Part shown: piece after piece, positions 18,701 to 27,263 of the stretch
Numbering within the stretch: position 1 is the first letter of the stretch
Layout of the letters: every line of letters starts with the position of its first letter
Source: Wenyingzhuangia sp. 2_MG-2023
GTDB lineage: Bacteria > Bacteroidota > Bacteroidia > Flavobacteriales > Flavobacteriaceae
Assembly (NCBI RefSeq): GCF_030548295.1
Contig: NZ_JAUOSB010000021.1
Coordinates: 1 to 46,633, forward strand
DNA: 46,633 nucleotides
Direction: 5' to 3'
The notes under the pieces: generated by a model
Told to the model about the DNA's origin: nothing
Databases searched by the model: none
The model's input: only the letters and a program-made list of their open reading frames with translations
Program-made: the position numbers and the translations under genes

Positions 18701-19097
18701 GTTGCAATGATTTGTTTTTAAGAGTATTATTTTTTGTTTTTCTTGTCAGAACAATCTGTTCTTCTAACACCTTAAAACCAATTTCGGTATTGAAAAACAT
18801 TTTACCTAAAACAGACTCAACAAGTTCATCGTGAGCAAAAACGCTTACTTTTTGGTTCAAGTCTATTTCTTCTTTGCTGTAAAAGAAACTATAATCAGTA
18901 CTCGATTCTATTTTTTGAATGATCTGTAAAATGGTAGCAGAATCTTCTTCTAGCGTAACTTTTTTATTTTGAGAATAGCTGTTTTTAGCTTGGATTTGAA
19001 ATACACTTATTACTAAAAATAGAAGGGAAATTTTCATTTTTAAATCAAATTGTAAAAAGGCATAGCGATGCCCCTTCAAATTGTCTTTTTTTTTCAT
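15732..19097 (-). CDS. SusC/RagA family TonB-dependent receptor with STN signalling domain
   Basis: This outer-membrane import channel has about 1121 residues from the chosen ATG at 19097. The open frame extends 22 codons further upstream, but the signal peptide (about 20-42, ISLLFLVISVFQIQA) fits the later start. Domains in order are STN (about 45-105), carboxypeptidase-like beta-sandwich (about 115-185, GVVKDDGGMPVPGANVVVKG), TonB plug (about 200-320, with GPLYVVDGVP), then the 22-strand barrel ending in the aromatic C-terminus GLNVKF. The STN domain is the part that contacts a FecR anti-sigma factor. The genes for FecR and the sigma factor lie just upstream, so this receptor probably both imports a ligand and reports its presence. 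It is paired with SusD. Confidence 0.95.
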   Translation of the reverse strand: MKKKDNLKGHRYAFLQFDLKMKISLLFLVISVFQIQAKNSYSQNKKVTLEEDSATILQIIQKIESSTDYSFFYSKEEIDLNQKVSVFAHDELVESVLGKMFFNTEIGFKVLEEQIVLTRKTKNNTLKNKSLQQGVTIKGVVKDDGGMPVPGANVVVKGTNQGVITDFDGNYQIAVNTKNAVLVFSYVGYKDKEVIVGNQTTINVALEQDVSELDAVVMVGYGSVKKSDVTGALSSVNTEEINKTQNTNLAQAIQGRAAGVTVSKSSGAPGATPTVNIRGVGTVNGAGPLYVVDGVPINDVSTINMEDAESVEVLKDASATAIYGSRGANGVILITTKKGKKGTPVISYKTYVGVQSKIQNLKVLNATQYAKMYNEANANDGKAPMFADLSSLKNYNWKDAVYKSAIMQNHQLSVSGGTDKSTYFVSFGYINQDGIVKNTKYKRTNFRVNNTYQIKPNIKIGHNIQYAKSDRNSVPNYGNNSSNKAAFSGYLMDPVTPFYNVDGKESTPMNAPQAVNPMGLIKYQQTPQVRESFFGNLFLEAEIIRGLNFRSNFGLQVNNTSVDNFRKSYNVGPTLSQPSSTYTASRSQNQVLILSNTLNYNKTFSKKHSFNAMLGQEIQNLNSNSLNGFRNGIPASVANPTLGSGDISSARNGGNISSSKLLSFFGRVNYSYDNRYLFTGTYRFDGSTRFGSNNKWAQFPSLALAWNIHKEKFYHISAINQLKLRAGWGETGNQNIPNTVTFNTVAIGQTNNLFGKDESTSLGAAPLRPGNANLQWETTKTSNIGLDMALFHNSITFTAEYFVKQTSNMLLASPIVATAGFAQNPYSNLGNVRNKGLELTANYRKTIEDFSFNIGGNVSFIKNKVLELSGDGSLIQTGKGNTFKNISRTEAGHPLASFYGYKMEGIFQNQAEIDNNAHFTGTKPGDVKYKDLNGDGKIDDNDRTYIGSPFPKFTYGINIDMNYKQFDFSAFFQGSQGNKIFNSTDYWMIGDLASNSNTSVLDRWTGPGTSNTMPRASFASQGNNTQMSSRFVKDGSYMRLKNIQLGYALPKNVLTKTFISDVRFYVSAQNLLTFTKYDGLDPEVGIDNSSRSGGGSPLDIGIDRGRYPSVRTFSLGLNVKF

Positions 19098-19224
19098 AAT
19101 TTTGAATGATTTTTGTTTATTAATCGGACTTAAATCTTTTTCAATCGGAAGATGTTGCCGCATCTTCCGATTTCTTTGTTTTTCTTACGGACTCATATTC
19201 TTTTTTATTTGGTTACTATTTTGT

Positions 19225-20418
19225 TTAATTGGTTATGACAACATTTTTTTCTTTGATTGTGTAATTGAAGTGAGTATGCTCTCTAAAAATTCTAAGCACA
19301 TCCTCTAAAGATTCTTTCTTAAAGATTCCTGTAAATTTTTTACCGTTTAGTTCTGTGTATTGATTGATAATTTTAACATCGTATTTTCTTTCCAATCTTT
19401 TTACAATCACATCAAAAGAATCGTCCATAAATACTAGATTTTCATCAGTCCAAGCTGTATATTTTGAAACATCTACTTTAGAAACACCAATTGCATCGTT
19501 CTTAAACAAAGCTCTATAGCCAGGTTTTATAAGGGTCGGATGATCTTTTCCTTCTCCATTAGCCTTGTAAACTCCTACACTACCTTCTACCAATACCGTA
19601 GCTATTTTATGCTCATTTTTATAACAAGAAACATTGAATTTGGTTCCATAAACCCTCGTATTCATTTTGTTTGTTACCACCGTAAATGCATTCTTTTTAT
19701 CTTTTGCTACCTCAAAAAATGCTTCTCCTTCCAAATACACATTTCTAGGAGTATTTTTTAAAAAACGAACAGGGTATCTTAACTTTGTACCCGCATTTAG
19801 TTTTACACGAGATCCATCGGACAATTCTAATTCAAATATTCTTCCATAGGGAACCGTTATTTTATTGTACACCAACTTATTATCTAAATCCTTTTCAGCG
19901 TTTTTGTAAGACAACGTATTTTTATCACTTACTACTGCTTTGGTTTTATTGGTAATTGTTTCTGAATTTACTTCGTCTAAAAACACAATGCTTCCATCTT
20001 CTAATTCTAATGTAATTCTGTTACTGGCAATTGTTTTTGAACTTTCTTTCATCCAAATAGAATTGAAATAATAAGCTGTAAAACCTAAAGCAAACAACCC
20101 AATAAAAACTGCTGCAATTTTTAACAAATTTGAAATCTCATATCGTCCTTTATTCTGCTTTTTGAAACCTTTGTGCACTCCCCTATTTTCAATAATGGTT
20201 CTCCAAATAGCATCAACCTCTTTTTTTGACAACTTGTCTTCATCACGATCTAGCAACAAAACAAGTCTTTTTGCTTTTTTTACCGTTTCTCTTTTTTCTG
20301 GGTGATCTGTCAACCAATCTGCCCAAAATTTATTTGCCATGGCATTCGGTTCAAAAACCCACATCTGAAAGTAGGGATCGCTTGCAAAATCTTCTATGGA
20401 ATAATTATTGTACTTCAT
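19225..20418 (-). CDS. FecR family anti-sigma factor
   Basis: This inner-membrane regulator of 397 residues relays ligand binding from the SusC STN domain to the ECF sigma factor. The cytoplasmic N-terminal part (about 1-100) contains FWADWLTDHPEKRETVKKA, the sigma-binding type segment. One membrane helix follows at about 105-125 (LLKIAAVFIGLFALGFTAYYF). The periplasmic FecR domain is about 180-280 (ITVPYGRIFELELSDGSRV and LNAGTKLRYP). A DUF4974-type C-terminal domain (about 325-397) includes FDVIVKRLERKYDVKI. A terminator separates it from the sigma gene upstream, so it may have its own promoter, possibly recognised by that sigma factor. Confidence 0.95.
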   Translation of the reverse strand: MKYNNYSIEDFASDPYFQMWVFEPNAMANKFWADWLTDHPEKRETVKKAKRLVLLLDRDEDKLSKKEVDAIWRTIIENRGVHKGFKKQNKGRYEISNLLKIAAVFIGLFALGFTAYYFNSIWMKESSKTIASNRITLELEDGSIVFLDEVNSETITNKTKAVVSDKNTLSYKNAEKDLDNKLVYNKITVPYGRIFELELSDGSRVKLNAGTKLRYPVRFLKNTPRNVYLEGEAFFEVAKDKKNAFTVVTNKMNTRVYGTKFNVSCYKNEHKIATVLVEGSVGVYKANGEGKDHPTLIKPGYRALFKNDAIGVSKVDVSKYTAWTDENLVFMDDSFDVIVKRLERKYDVKIINQYTELNGKKFTGIFKKESLEDVLRIFREHTHFNYTIKEKNVVITN

Positions 20419-20484
20419 TTATTGTTGTGATAGTAAGGTCCTTGTATTAGTATAGAGACTAAAAAATAAATTTTACTCACAAAA

Positions 20485-20514
20485 AAAATGGTTTTTTTAT
20501 CAAAAAACCATTTT
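20485..20514 (-). terminator. Terminator of the ECF sigma factor gene
   Basis: AAAATGGTTTTTT pairs with AAAAAACCATTTT (13 bp) around a 4-base loop, about 55 bases past the sigma factor stop and 65 before the FecR start. It implies that sigma and anti-sigma genes are not simply one transcript. Confidence 0.75.
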
Positions 20515-20566
20515 AAACCACGTACAAATATCAAATCCTCACAAAAACAAGGACTTAGGTATACTT

Positions 20567-21211
20567 TTAAATATTAAGAAATAAAATTAAAAAGATCAAA
20601 AACTCTTTCAGTGTTTTTAAAGTTCTAGACAATAAGTTGTATGCCTGTTTTTTATCAATGTCCATTATTTCCATAATTTCTTCGTAACTAAGACGAGCAT
20701 AATATTTTAAAAAAACAATCTCTCTTTGCTTGGGTTGCAATTTTTCTAAGCCAATTTTTAACGATTGTTTCTCAAAATCCAAACGTTGTTTTTCTATCAA
20801 ACTAAACTCTACAGACTCCGATTCATAATTAATCGTTTCTACATTTTCATTCTTATTAAAAATTTTATGGTACTTAACTTGTTGCTTGATCAACTTTCTT
20901 CTAAGACTGGTAAACAAGTAGGATTTTATAGATTTTACTTCGGATAACTTTTCTTTGGTATCCCATAATTCAATAAACAAATCCTGAACAGCATCTTTTA
21001 CAATACTTTTATCGTAGACAATTTTCAATCCATAAGTATAAAGTCTACCTACATGATCTTCGTAAATTTTTGCAAAAGCAGTTTCACTTCCCAATTGAAA
21101 TTCCTGCCACAAAACTAGATCACTCACTTTGTGTTTCTTCAACACAACATGCGACTCCTTTTTATCATTTGCATGATAACGTTCTGTATTCAATTCTTTT
21201 AAATTTCCCAT
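20567..21211 (-). CDS. ECF sigma-70 factor, FecI/Bacteroidetes type
   Basis: This extracytoplasmic-function sigma factor has 214 residues. Region 2 lies about 35-105 (GSETAFAKIYEDHVGRLYTY, VKDAVQDLFIELW, IKSYLFTSLRRKLI). Region 4 lies about 145-205 (LQPKQREIVFLKYYARLSYE, then the helix-turn-helix). It should direct RNA polymerase to the SusC/SusD genes when released by FecR. The first 30 residues are longer than usual and charged. The last 11 residues (FLIFLILFLNI) are unusually hydrophobic, which could favour membrane association. The gene is divergent from the Crp-like regulator, with 320 bases between. Confidence 0.95.
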   Translation of the reverse strand: MGNLKELNTERYHANDKKESHVVLKKHKVSDLVLWQEFQLGSETAFAKIYEDHVGRLYTYGLKIVYDKSIVKDAVQDLFIELWDTKEKLSEVKSIKSYLFTSLRRKLIKQQVKYHKIFNKNENVETINYESESVEFSLIEKQRLDFEKQSLKIGLEKLQPKQREIVFLKYYARLSYEEIMEIMDIDKKQAYNLLSRTLKTLKEFLIFLILFLNI

Positions 21212-21530
21212 TTAAATAGTACGGATTTCAACAAAATGTATTTGCATAAAATTAAAAAAAAGATATTGAAATTTAACAAAAACATAAATATTTATCCTTT
21301 TTTGTTTGCATAAATTTTACACGAAACTGATTTTCACACACCAAAACAATCTTTATTTTCATACTGATTCACAAATAGCTATGGTTTCAATTTTTTAACA
21401 AACAAGCCTTAAAAAACACCATTCTATAAGGTAGCTAAACACAAAAACCTATCCTAGTGTTAACACAAAACTAACTCGATTTTAATATGCTATAAATAAA
21501 TTGCAACTCTTTATTTTCTGACAAAAAACT
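21212..21530. other. Divergent intergenic region between ECF sigma and Crp-like genes
   Basis: These 319 AT-rich bases hold no open frame of note. The only clear structure is a perfect 10-bp palindrome GTGTTAACAC at 21457-21466, 65 bases before the Crp-like start. A dyad of this kind could bind a dimeric regulator such as the Crp-like protein itself. Promoter boxes of the TAnnTTTG type were not found in perfect form. Confidence 0.35.
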
Positions 21531-22145
21531 ATGATCAACCTACAATCTGCCACTATTAGAAAGTTTTCTAATTTTAATGTTTTTGAGCATTTAAGAGAAA
21601 CTCACCCAGATATAGATTCGTATGTAAGTGAAACTATTAAACTAAAAGGAAACAACATATACAAAGCTGTTTATAAGTCTAAAAAAATATATGAAATTGT
21701 TAGAGGTGCTGTAAAATTAGGAAGCTACAACCAAGAAGGAACACCATTTGTGTATGATGTAATTGGAAATGGCGATTTTTTTGGAAATTTTGAATACCTA
21801 AACAACAATCAGTTTTACGAATATTCCAAAACAATTGTAGATTGCAAACTGCGTGTTTATGATTTAGACTTTATCAAAGAAGCCATTTTACAAGATCCTA
21901 TTCTTACAGATTGGTTTATCCGCTATTTGGTAAAACGCTGGTGCAATGCAGAAAAAAAGGTAAAAATGTCTAACGAAAAAGGAACATTAGAAAAGCTACG
22001 CTATCTTAAAAGTTATTTCAACAATAAAATTCACGACTATGTAGGTGATGAATATATTTTATTTGATTTATTAACTCAAAAAGATTTAGGAGATTTAATT
22101 GGAACTACCCGTCAGAGCATTGCACAAGCTTTAGAAAAAGTTTAA
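21531..22145 (+). CDS. Crp/Fnr family regulator with short C-terminus
   Basis: This is a cyclic-nucleotide-binding-fold regulator of 204 residues. The effector domain spans about 20-130 (YKSKKIYEIVRGAVKLGSYN, then VIGNGDFFGNFEYLNN). A long dimer helix and a helix-turn-helix follow (LTQKDLGDLIGTTRQSIAQA, about 180-200). The protein ends only a few residues after the recognition helix, so the beta wing of the usual Crp DNA-binding domain is absent. The terminator begins five bases later, so the missing part is not encoded downstream in another frame. The residues that would bind cAMP are not convincing; the ligand is unknown. It could regulate the divergent sigma/SusCD locus. Confidence 0.85.
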   Translation: MINLQSATIRKFSNFNVFEHLRETHPDIDSYVSETIKLKGNNIYKAVYKSKKIYEIVRGAVKLGSYNQEGTPFVYDVIGNGDFFGNFEYLNNNQFYEYSKTIVDCKLRVYDLDFIKEAILQDPILTDWFIRYLVKRWCNAEKKVKMSNEKGTLEKLRYLKSYFNNKIHDYVGDEYILFDLLTQKDLGDLIGTTRQSIAQALEKV

Positions 22146-22149
22146 AAAA

Positions 22150-22177
22150 TAAGGGGAACCAAGTATGGCTCCCCTTA
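22150..22177. terminator. Terminator between Crp-like and PhoD genes
   Basis: TAAGGGGA pairs with TCCCCTTA, extended by an inner CC/GG pair across a mismatch. It lies five bases after the Crp-like stop and serves the convergent genes on both sides. Confidence 0.75.
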
Positions 22178-22215
22178 TACTTTCACAAAATTTAAACTTG
22201 TTTTAATACAATGAA

Positions 22216-23247
22216 TTATGGATATACTTGTATTATTTCTTGTTGAATTTTATCATGATCTCCTCGCATTTGCATCGTAACTTTTTTCTCATCAAAATTA
22301 AATTTTAAAACTCCAAAGCTATTGGTATGCACAACCTTACCTACTCTAAGCGGATTGTATTCTTTGGTAAAGTTTTTACTTGCATGCGTTAATCCACTTG
22401 AGGTAAAATCTATTAAAGGGTAGTTTATACTTTCTACATCTATTTTAGAAAATTCTGATATGTGTCTATCTCCAGATAAAATGATGACATTTTTAGCTTT
22501 TGACCCTGCTATTACACCAAACAATCTTTCTCTTTCATTCGGAAAATTTCCCCACTTTTCATAAGGATGTTCTGCTGGAATTACCTGAATGCTACTCATT
22601 ACAACATTAAAATTTGCCGTTGAATTTTTTAATTCTAAGTTTAGCCAATTCCATTGCTCTTCTCCTAGAATAGTTCTCCCTACTTGTTCACCTAATTTAT
22701 CAGCTTTTGAGATTCCTGTTCTAAAATAACGCGTATCTAACAATACAACTTTTACACTTCCTTTATCAGTTGTAAACATCTCTGATGCGTATACTCCTTC
22801 TTGAGTTCTTCTAGGAGAATCTTTAGGTACTCCAAAAAAATCTAACATCAATTGCTGACTTTCTTTCTTTTTGGGAAATTCTACTCCAGCATCGTTTTTT
22901 CCAAAATCATGATCGTCCCAAGTTCCAATTACTTTAGTGTTTTTAACTACCTCAGCGTATCCATTTTGTTGATGTTGCAACTCATAATCCAATTTAATTT
23001 TATTCATGTCTTGAGAATCACCATAAATATTATCTCCTCCCCAAATCCATACATCTGGATTCAATTTCAGTACATCATCCCACAAAAAATTTTCTTTGCT
23101 AGGCTTGTTGCAAGAACCAAATGTAATTGTAAAATCAGAAGATGTTTCCGTTTTGTTAGTAGAACTTACAAGTGTTGTTGCCTTATTTTCATTGCTTTTA
23201 CACGACAATAAAAAAACCGATATGAGTATTAAAAATATATTTTTCAT
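22216..23247 (-). CDS. PhoD-like alkaline phosphatase/phosphodiesterase, lipoprotein
   Basis: This metal-dependent phosphatase of the PhoD-like superfamily has 343 residues. The N-terminus MKNIFLILISVFLLSC is a lipoprotein signal with modified Cys16. Metal-site motifs appear in order: FGSCNKPS (about 43-50), WIWGGDNIYGDS (about 68-79), GTWDDHDFGKNDAG (about 108-121) and ILSGDRHISEF (about 256-266). Members hydrolyse phosphomonoesters or diesters outside the cytoplasm using Ca or Fe. The gene starts 11 bases after the end of a TonB receptor gene. The pair is therefore probably one operon in which phosphorus compounds are cleaved and imported. Confidence 0.9.
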   Translation of the reverse strand: MKNIFLILISVFLLSCKSNENKATTLVSSTNKTETSSDFTITFGSCNKPSKENFLWDDVLKLNPDVWIWGGDNIYGDSQDMNKIKLDYELQHQQNGYAEVVKNTKVIGTWDDHDFGKNDAGVEFPKKKESQQLMLDFFGVPKDSPRRTQEGVYASEMFTTDKGSVKVVLLDTRYFRTGISKADKLGEQVGRTILGEEQWNWLNLELKNSTANFNVVMSSIQVIPAEHPYEKWGNFPNERERLFGVIAGSKAKNVIILSGDRHISEFSKIDVESINYPLIDFTSSGLTHASKNFTKEYNPLRVGKVVHTNSFGVLKFNFDEKKVTMQMRGDHDKIQQEIIQVYP

Positions 23248-23258
23248 GTTATTTTTTT

Positions 23259-26200
23259 TTAAAATGAATATCTAGCTCCTAATTGTAACCTCCAAGGTGT
23301 TCCTCCAATTGGTTCTGTTCCTGCTCCTGTTTGTACTTCGTAACTATAGCTCTTTGTGGTTGGATCAAATCCGTTGACACGCATAAAGTCTCTATTTCCT
23401 AAATTGTGATTTACACCCCAATCTTTGTTTAACAAGTTAGCAACGTTAAATACATCTGCAGAAAACTCTAATTTATGAGATTTGAACAATTTCACATCTT
23501 TTGTCAAACGCATATCTAGTGTAAAATAAAATGGGTTTTTACCTCCATTTCTTTTTGCATACCCTCCAAAACTGCTTCTTAAATAATCTTTAAAACTTTC
23601 AGATGTTTCTGGATCGTTTAAAATTTCATTGTAAGCATTTGCTATTTCTGCTGGAGTATTTGCATCATTAGGATCGTAGATGTAAGCAATGTCATTTCTT
23701 AAATTGTAATCTCCGTTGGCACTTGTATTATCATCAACCATTAAAGAATACCTAGAACCTCCAGAACCAATAGCTGTCAACCCTAGTTTAAATCCTTTCC
23801 AAGTTGGTGTAGCACCATTTACAATTACTTTGGTATCAAAATGATTGTCAGAATATCCGTAGTTCAAATCTCTAGGATCTCCCTCAACAGGTAAAAAAGT
23901 AGAAGTATTGGCCACACAACAGTTGTAAGATGAGTTGTCTTTTGTTTTGTTAAACGTAACACTTGCATTTACATATCCATCTTTTCCTAATTTAGATCCT
24001 GCATTTACAACCAATGCTGATTGATCTAAAATTCCATCAGAAGTTAGTAACAGAGCTCTACCTACTTTGTCAGATTTTCTTGATGCTGTCCAATCTACCT
24101 GACCGTTAGCTCCAATAGTATTTGCGGGTACAAAAACTTTTCGACCATCAGCAGTAGTAAAATATGGTTCATCAACCAAATTAGCTTCTTGATAAGTATA
24201 ATAATCTTTGGTGTGACTTAAAAGTGCATTCACACCAACATATATTCCGTTGTCAAAAAAGTGTGTATAACTTATATTTCCTTTAAAAACAGTAGGTACT
24301 TCAAAATCATCACTTACAGCATTGATGGTAGAAAAAGGTGTTTCTCCTGCTGGAACTCCTGGAACTGTAGTGACATCTTTACGGTATTTATCAAACTCTG
24401 GGGTAGGTACTTTGTCTCCTGTAACATCTATAGCTCCTAAAAGCATTCCACTATTTTGAACGTTATTTACCTGTGCGTAATAATGTGGTTGAGATGAAAA
24501 CATCCCTCCTCCAACTCTAAGAATGTCTTTGTCTTGCCCCTTGATATTCCATGTAAATTGCAAACGTGGTTGAATGTTGTTTAAATCGCTAGGCTTATTA
24601 TCTGTTCTTATTCCTAACTCCTCATAAACTACAGGATTGAATTTTCCTGCTTCAGAAAAAATGGTAGCATCCCATCTAAGCCCCGCCACTACATTTACAT
24701 CTTCATGAATGTTAAAATCTGCTTCTGCAAACAAAGACAAATCGTACACATTTTGTTTTACCAACGGTGGCGTTCCTTCTAAAGGCACTTCTCTAGCATA
24801 ACGACTTGCATTTAAATTTTCAAAATCATCTAAAGAATCAAAGAAAAATCTACCATTTTGCTCGTTAGACAACAATGTTTCCAAATGCGTAATGGTATTG
24901 TCTGTACCAAAAGTAAAGTTTACGTTGTCTAGGTTTACATATGTGGTGTTGGTAATGTGAAATTGATTCTCTAAGTTGGTTTCTGGAGAATAACGTTGTC
25001 CTCCTATTTGAATATCTCTAGATCTTGTGTTTCCGTTTGGCAATACAGATGATACCTCTACAATAGCACGTGGAATGTTTGCACTAGGCAATAATGGGCT
25101 TGGTTGATAAGCTCTTTCTGCATGTTGGTATTGCAACTTAAATTCATTGGTAACTTCTGATGATAATTTAGAACGTAAAGAAAGTAAGATGCTGTTTTCT
25201 TGAGATTCAAAATCTGACCAAGACTCCGCAATTTCATAATCGGAATTGTCACTTGAGTTCATAGGACTGTTGTATTTGTTAAACAAATTACGAAGCGTTA
25301 AACGATGCTTGTCATTAATTTGCCAATCCAATCTTACAAACAAGTTGTTTGCCGTTGTTTTACGATCAAATTGTCCTACTTGTTGTGCATTACTAACTCC
25401 GTATTTGGTTCTAGCAATGTCTAAAAACCTGTCTAAATTATCTTTAGAAATTCCTAACAAGTTTTCATCCTCTTCACTTTGTATGTCTGCAATAGTTACA
25501 GGGCTCCCAGCATCTTGTCTTTCGTAAGTAGCAAAAAAATGAAGTTTATCTTTAATAATTGGACCTCCTACACTAAACCCTGTTTGTAAAGTATAAAAAT
25601 CTGCATTTCTATCTTGTCCTCTAATATTATACTTGCTTTGCAAAGCATCTGCTCTGTAGTAAGAAAAAGCACTTCCGTGAAACTCATTGGTTCCAGATTT
25701 TGTTACAACGTTTAAAGCACCACCGCCTTGACGACCTTGCGTTACGCTATAATCATTGGTAGAAACCTCAAATTCTCTAACAGCTTCTTGAGAAATGGTA
25801 AAAGGACCACCACCTACTTCACCAGCCGTTAATGTATTTCTTGCATTGGCACCATCAATTGTAATGTTTGTAGAGGTTCTACGTTGCCCCCCTAAGTTCA
25901 TAGATCCACCACCTTGCAAAGGAGACAAACTAGTCAACCTTGTAAAATTTCTACCTTCTGATGGTAAATTTTCTATTTGTTGACTGCTAATTTTGGTAGA
26001 AGAACCTATTTGCTTGATGCGTTTTGAGATTCCTGAACTTTTAAGCACCACCGTTTCTAAATTGTTCAAACTTTCTTCCATCACAATTTTTAGGATGACT
26101 TCATCATTTTGATTCAAAATAAGATCGTGTCTGGTAACACTAGAAAATCCAATATATGATGCCTTAAACACATACGGACCTCCTAAAGGAAGTTGCTGTA

Positions 26201-26405
26201 GAATAAAATCTCCTTCCATGTTAGAGCTGACTCCTGTTTTAAATCCTGTAGCAGTGTTTTGCACCAATACAGTAACTCCTGGCAGGGGTTCACCTTTGTT
26301 GTCTGTAAACGTTCCTTTGATCGATGCATTTGTCGATTGAGAAAAAACGTTTGTTGAACTGAATAAAATTACAAATAGGATTGTAACAATTTTAATAGTT
26401 TTCAT
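23259..26405 (-). CDS. TonB-dependent receptor, Oar-like
   Basis: This outer-membrane receptor has about 1048 residues from the ATG at 26405. The frame runs 10 codons further upstream, but the signal peptide MKTIKIVTILFVILFSSTNVFS starts here. A carboxypeptidase-like domain (about 25-105, GTFTDNKGEPLPGVTVLVQN) is followed by the plug (about 110-235, with NITIDGANARNTLTAGEVGG and GRQGGGALNVVTKSGTNEFHG) and a large barrel ending LGARYSF. Receptors of this subtype are commonly called Oar-like and are often phosphate-responsive. There is no SusD partner. The downstream PhoD-like phosphatase lies 11 bases away. The exact ligand is not known. Confidence 0.93.
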   Translation of the reverse strand: MKTIKIVTILFVILFSSTNVFSQSTNASIKGTFTDNKGEPLPGVTVLVQNTATGFKTGVSSNMEGDFILQQLPLGGPYVFKASYIGFSSVTRHDLILNQNDEVILKIVMEESLNNLETVVLKSSGISKRIKQIGSSTKISSQQIENLPSEGRNFTRLTSLSPLQGGGSMNLGGQRRTSTNITIDGANARNTLTAGEVGGGPFTISQEAVREFEVSTNDYSVTQGRQGGGALNVVTKSGTNEFHGSAFSYYRADALQSKYNIRGQDRNADFYTLQTGFSVGGPIIKDKLHFFATYERQDAGSPVTIADIQSEEDENLLGISKDNLDRFLDIARTKYGVSNAQQVGQFDRKTTANNLFVRLDWQINDKHRLTLRNLFNKYNSPMNSSDNSDYEIAESWSDFESQENSILLSLRSKLSSEVTNEFKLQYQHAERAYQPSPLLPSANIPRAIVEVSSVLPNGNTRSRDIQIGGQRYSPETNLENQFHITNTTYVNLDNVNFTFGTDNTITHLETLLSNEQNGRFFFDSLDDFENLNASRYAREVPLEGTPPLVKQNVYDLSLFAEADFNIHEDVNVVAGLRWDATIFSEAGKFNPVVYEELGIRTDNKPSDLNNIQPRLQFTWNIKGQDKDILRVGGGMFSSQPHYYAQVNNVQNSGMLLGAIDVTGDKVPTPEFDKYRKDVTTVPGVPAGETPFSTINAVSDDFEVPTVFKGNISYTHFFDNGIYVGVNALLSHTKDYYTYQEANLVDEPYFTTADGRKVFVPANTIGANGQVDWTASRKSDKVGRALLLTSDGILDQSALVVNAGSKLGKDGYVNASVTFNKTKDNSSYNCCVANTSTFLPVEGDPRDLNYGYSDNHFDTKVIVNGATPTWKGFKLGLTAIGSGGSRYSLMVDDNTSANGDYNLRNDIAYIYDPNDANTPAEIANAYNEILNDPETSESFKDYLRSSFGGYAKRNGGKNPFYFTLDMRLTKDVKLFKSHKLEFSADVFNVANLLNKDWGVNHNLGNRDFMRVNGFDPTTKSYSYEVQTGAGTEPIGGTPWRLQLGARYSF

Positions 26406-26462
26406 TTTATAAGTTTGTTTATTTTGATGCAACAAAACTATTTATAGCCTCAACAAGCAGGA

Positions 26463-26494
26463 TGTTAATTTTTAACACCATCTCAAACTTAACA
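26463..26494 (-). promoter_or_regulatory. Candidate operator: TTAACA hexamers upstream of the receptor/phosphatase operon
   Basis: A perfect inverted repeat TGTTAA-TTT-TTAACA (26463-26477) is followed 11 bases later by another TTAACA (26489-26494). The cluster lies 60-90 bases before the receptor start. The hexamer resembles the Pho-box half-site of Firmicutes, but spacing and orientation differ, and AT-rich background makes chance possible. Confidence 0.25.
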
Positions 26495-26660
26495 TTATGT
26501 TTAAGGTTTTATAACCTTGAAAAAAACGTAAAAAAAGCAATTTAATCACGCAATACATTCAACAAAAAATCTAAACGCTACTAATCTGCACCAAAAGACT
26601 TTCTTTTTAAGAATAAATTCAAATACATCAACTTAATAAGTATACCTTCGGTAAAAAGTA

Positions 26661-27263
26661 ATGTCGATAGAGCAAAGAGTACAATTGGTAGAACATCTTT
26701 TTCATCAATTAGAGCTAGAAAGTGCTCAGTTTCAAAAAGCATCTGGAATGAGTTGTGTTTCTGGTTGTGGTAAATGTTGTTCGCACCCTAATATAGAAGC
26801 TTCTCCTTTGGAGTTTTTACCTTGGGCATTTCACTTATTTTTAAATGGAGAAGCAGAAAAAACACTGCAAATACTCAAACAAACACAAACTACAAATTGC
26901 ATTGTTTACAAATCTCTATCTGTTATAGACCAAGGCCGATGTAGCGCTTATCAATACCGAGGCTTGATTTGTAGATTGTTTGGATTTGCTGCCAACACCG
27001 ATAAATATGGTAGTTTAAGATTGGCTACATGTAAAATTATCAAAGAAGGACAAGCAGATAAGTACAACTCTACCTCCCAAGCCATTGCAAAAGGACTGTA
27101 TGTGCCTGTGTTTACCGAATATTACATGCAATTGAACCAAATAGATTTTAACTTAGGCAACAAGCTACTCTCCATAAACAAAGCTCTTAAAATGGCTTTA
27201 GAAGAAGTGTTGCAGTACTACACTTACAGAACGTCTCCTGATTCTGAAAAAAAGTGTGGCTAA
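26661..27263 (+). CDS. YkgJ-type cysteine-cluster protein
   Basis: This 200-residue cytoplasmic protein has the cluster C-x3-C-x2-CC (Cys32, Cys36, Cys39, Cys40, in MSCVSGCGKCC). Further conserved cysteines lie at about 100 and 110, in GRCSAYQYRGLICRLFGFA. These residues characterise the YkgJ/zinc-iron-chelating family, predicted to bind Zn or an Fe-S cluster. The cellular role of the family is not established. It is the last ordinary chromosomal gene before the cassette-like region and points in the same direction. Confidence 0.85.
   Translation: MSIEQRVQLVEHLFHQLELESAQFQKASGMSCVSGCGKCCSHPNIEASPLEFLPWAFHLFLNGEAEKTLQILKQTQTTNCIVYKSLSVIDQGRCSAYQYRGLICRLFGFAANTDKYGSLRLATCKIIKEGQADKYNSTSQAIAKGLYVPVFTEYYMQLNQIDFNLGNKLLSINKALKMALEEVLQYYTYRTSPDSEKKCG

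Noticed and set aside
8421-19097. One polysaccharide utilisation locus joining the GH3 gene and the SusC/SusD pair
   Set aside because: The GH3 gene is on the opposite strand, 3 kb away, with a regulator, a transporter and several terminators between. Functional linkage cannot be shown.
22120-22180. Frameshift hiding the missing wing of the Crp-like protein
   Set aside because: A terminator hairpin begins five bases after the stop codon, and no frame downstream encodes a wing-like sequence.
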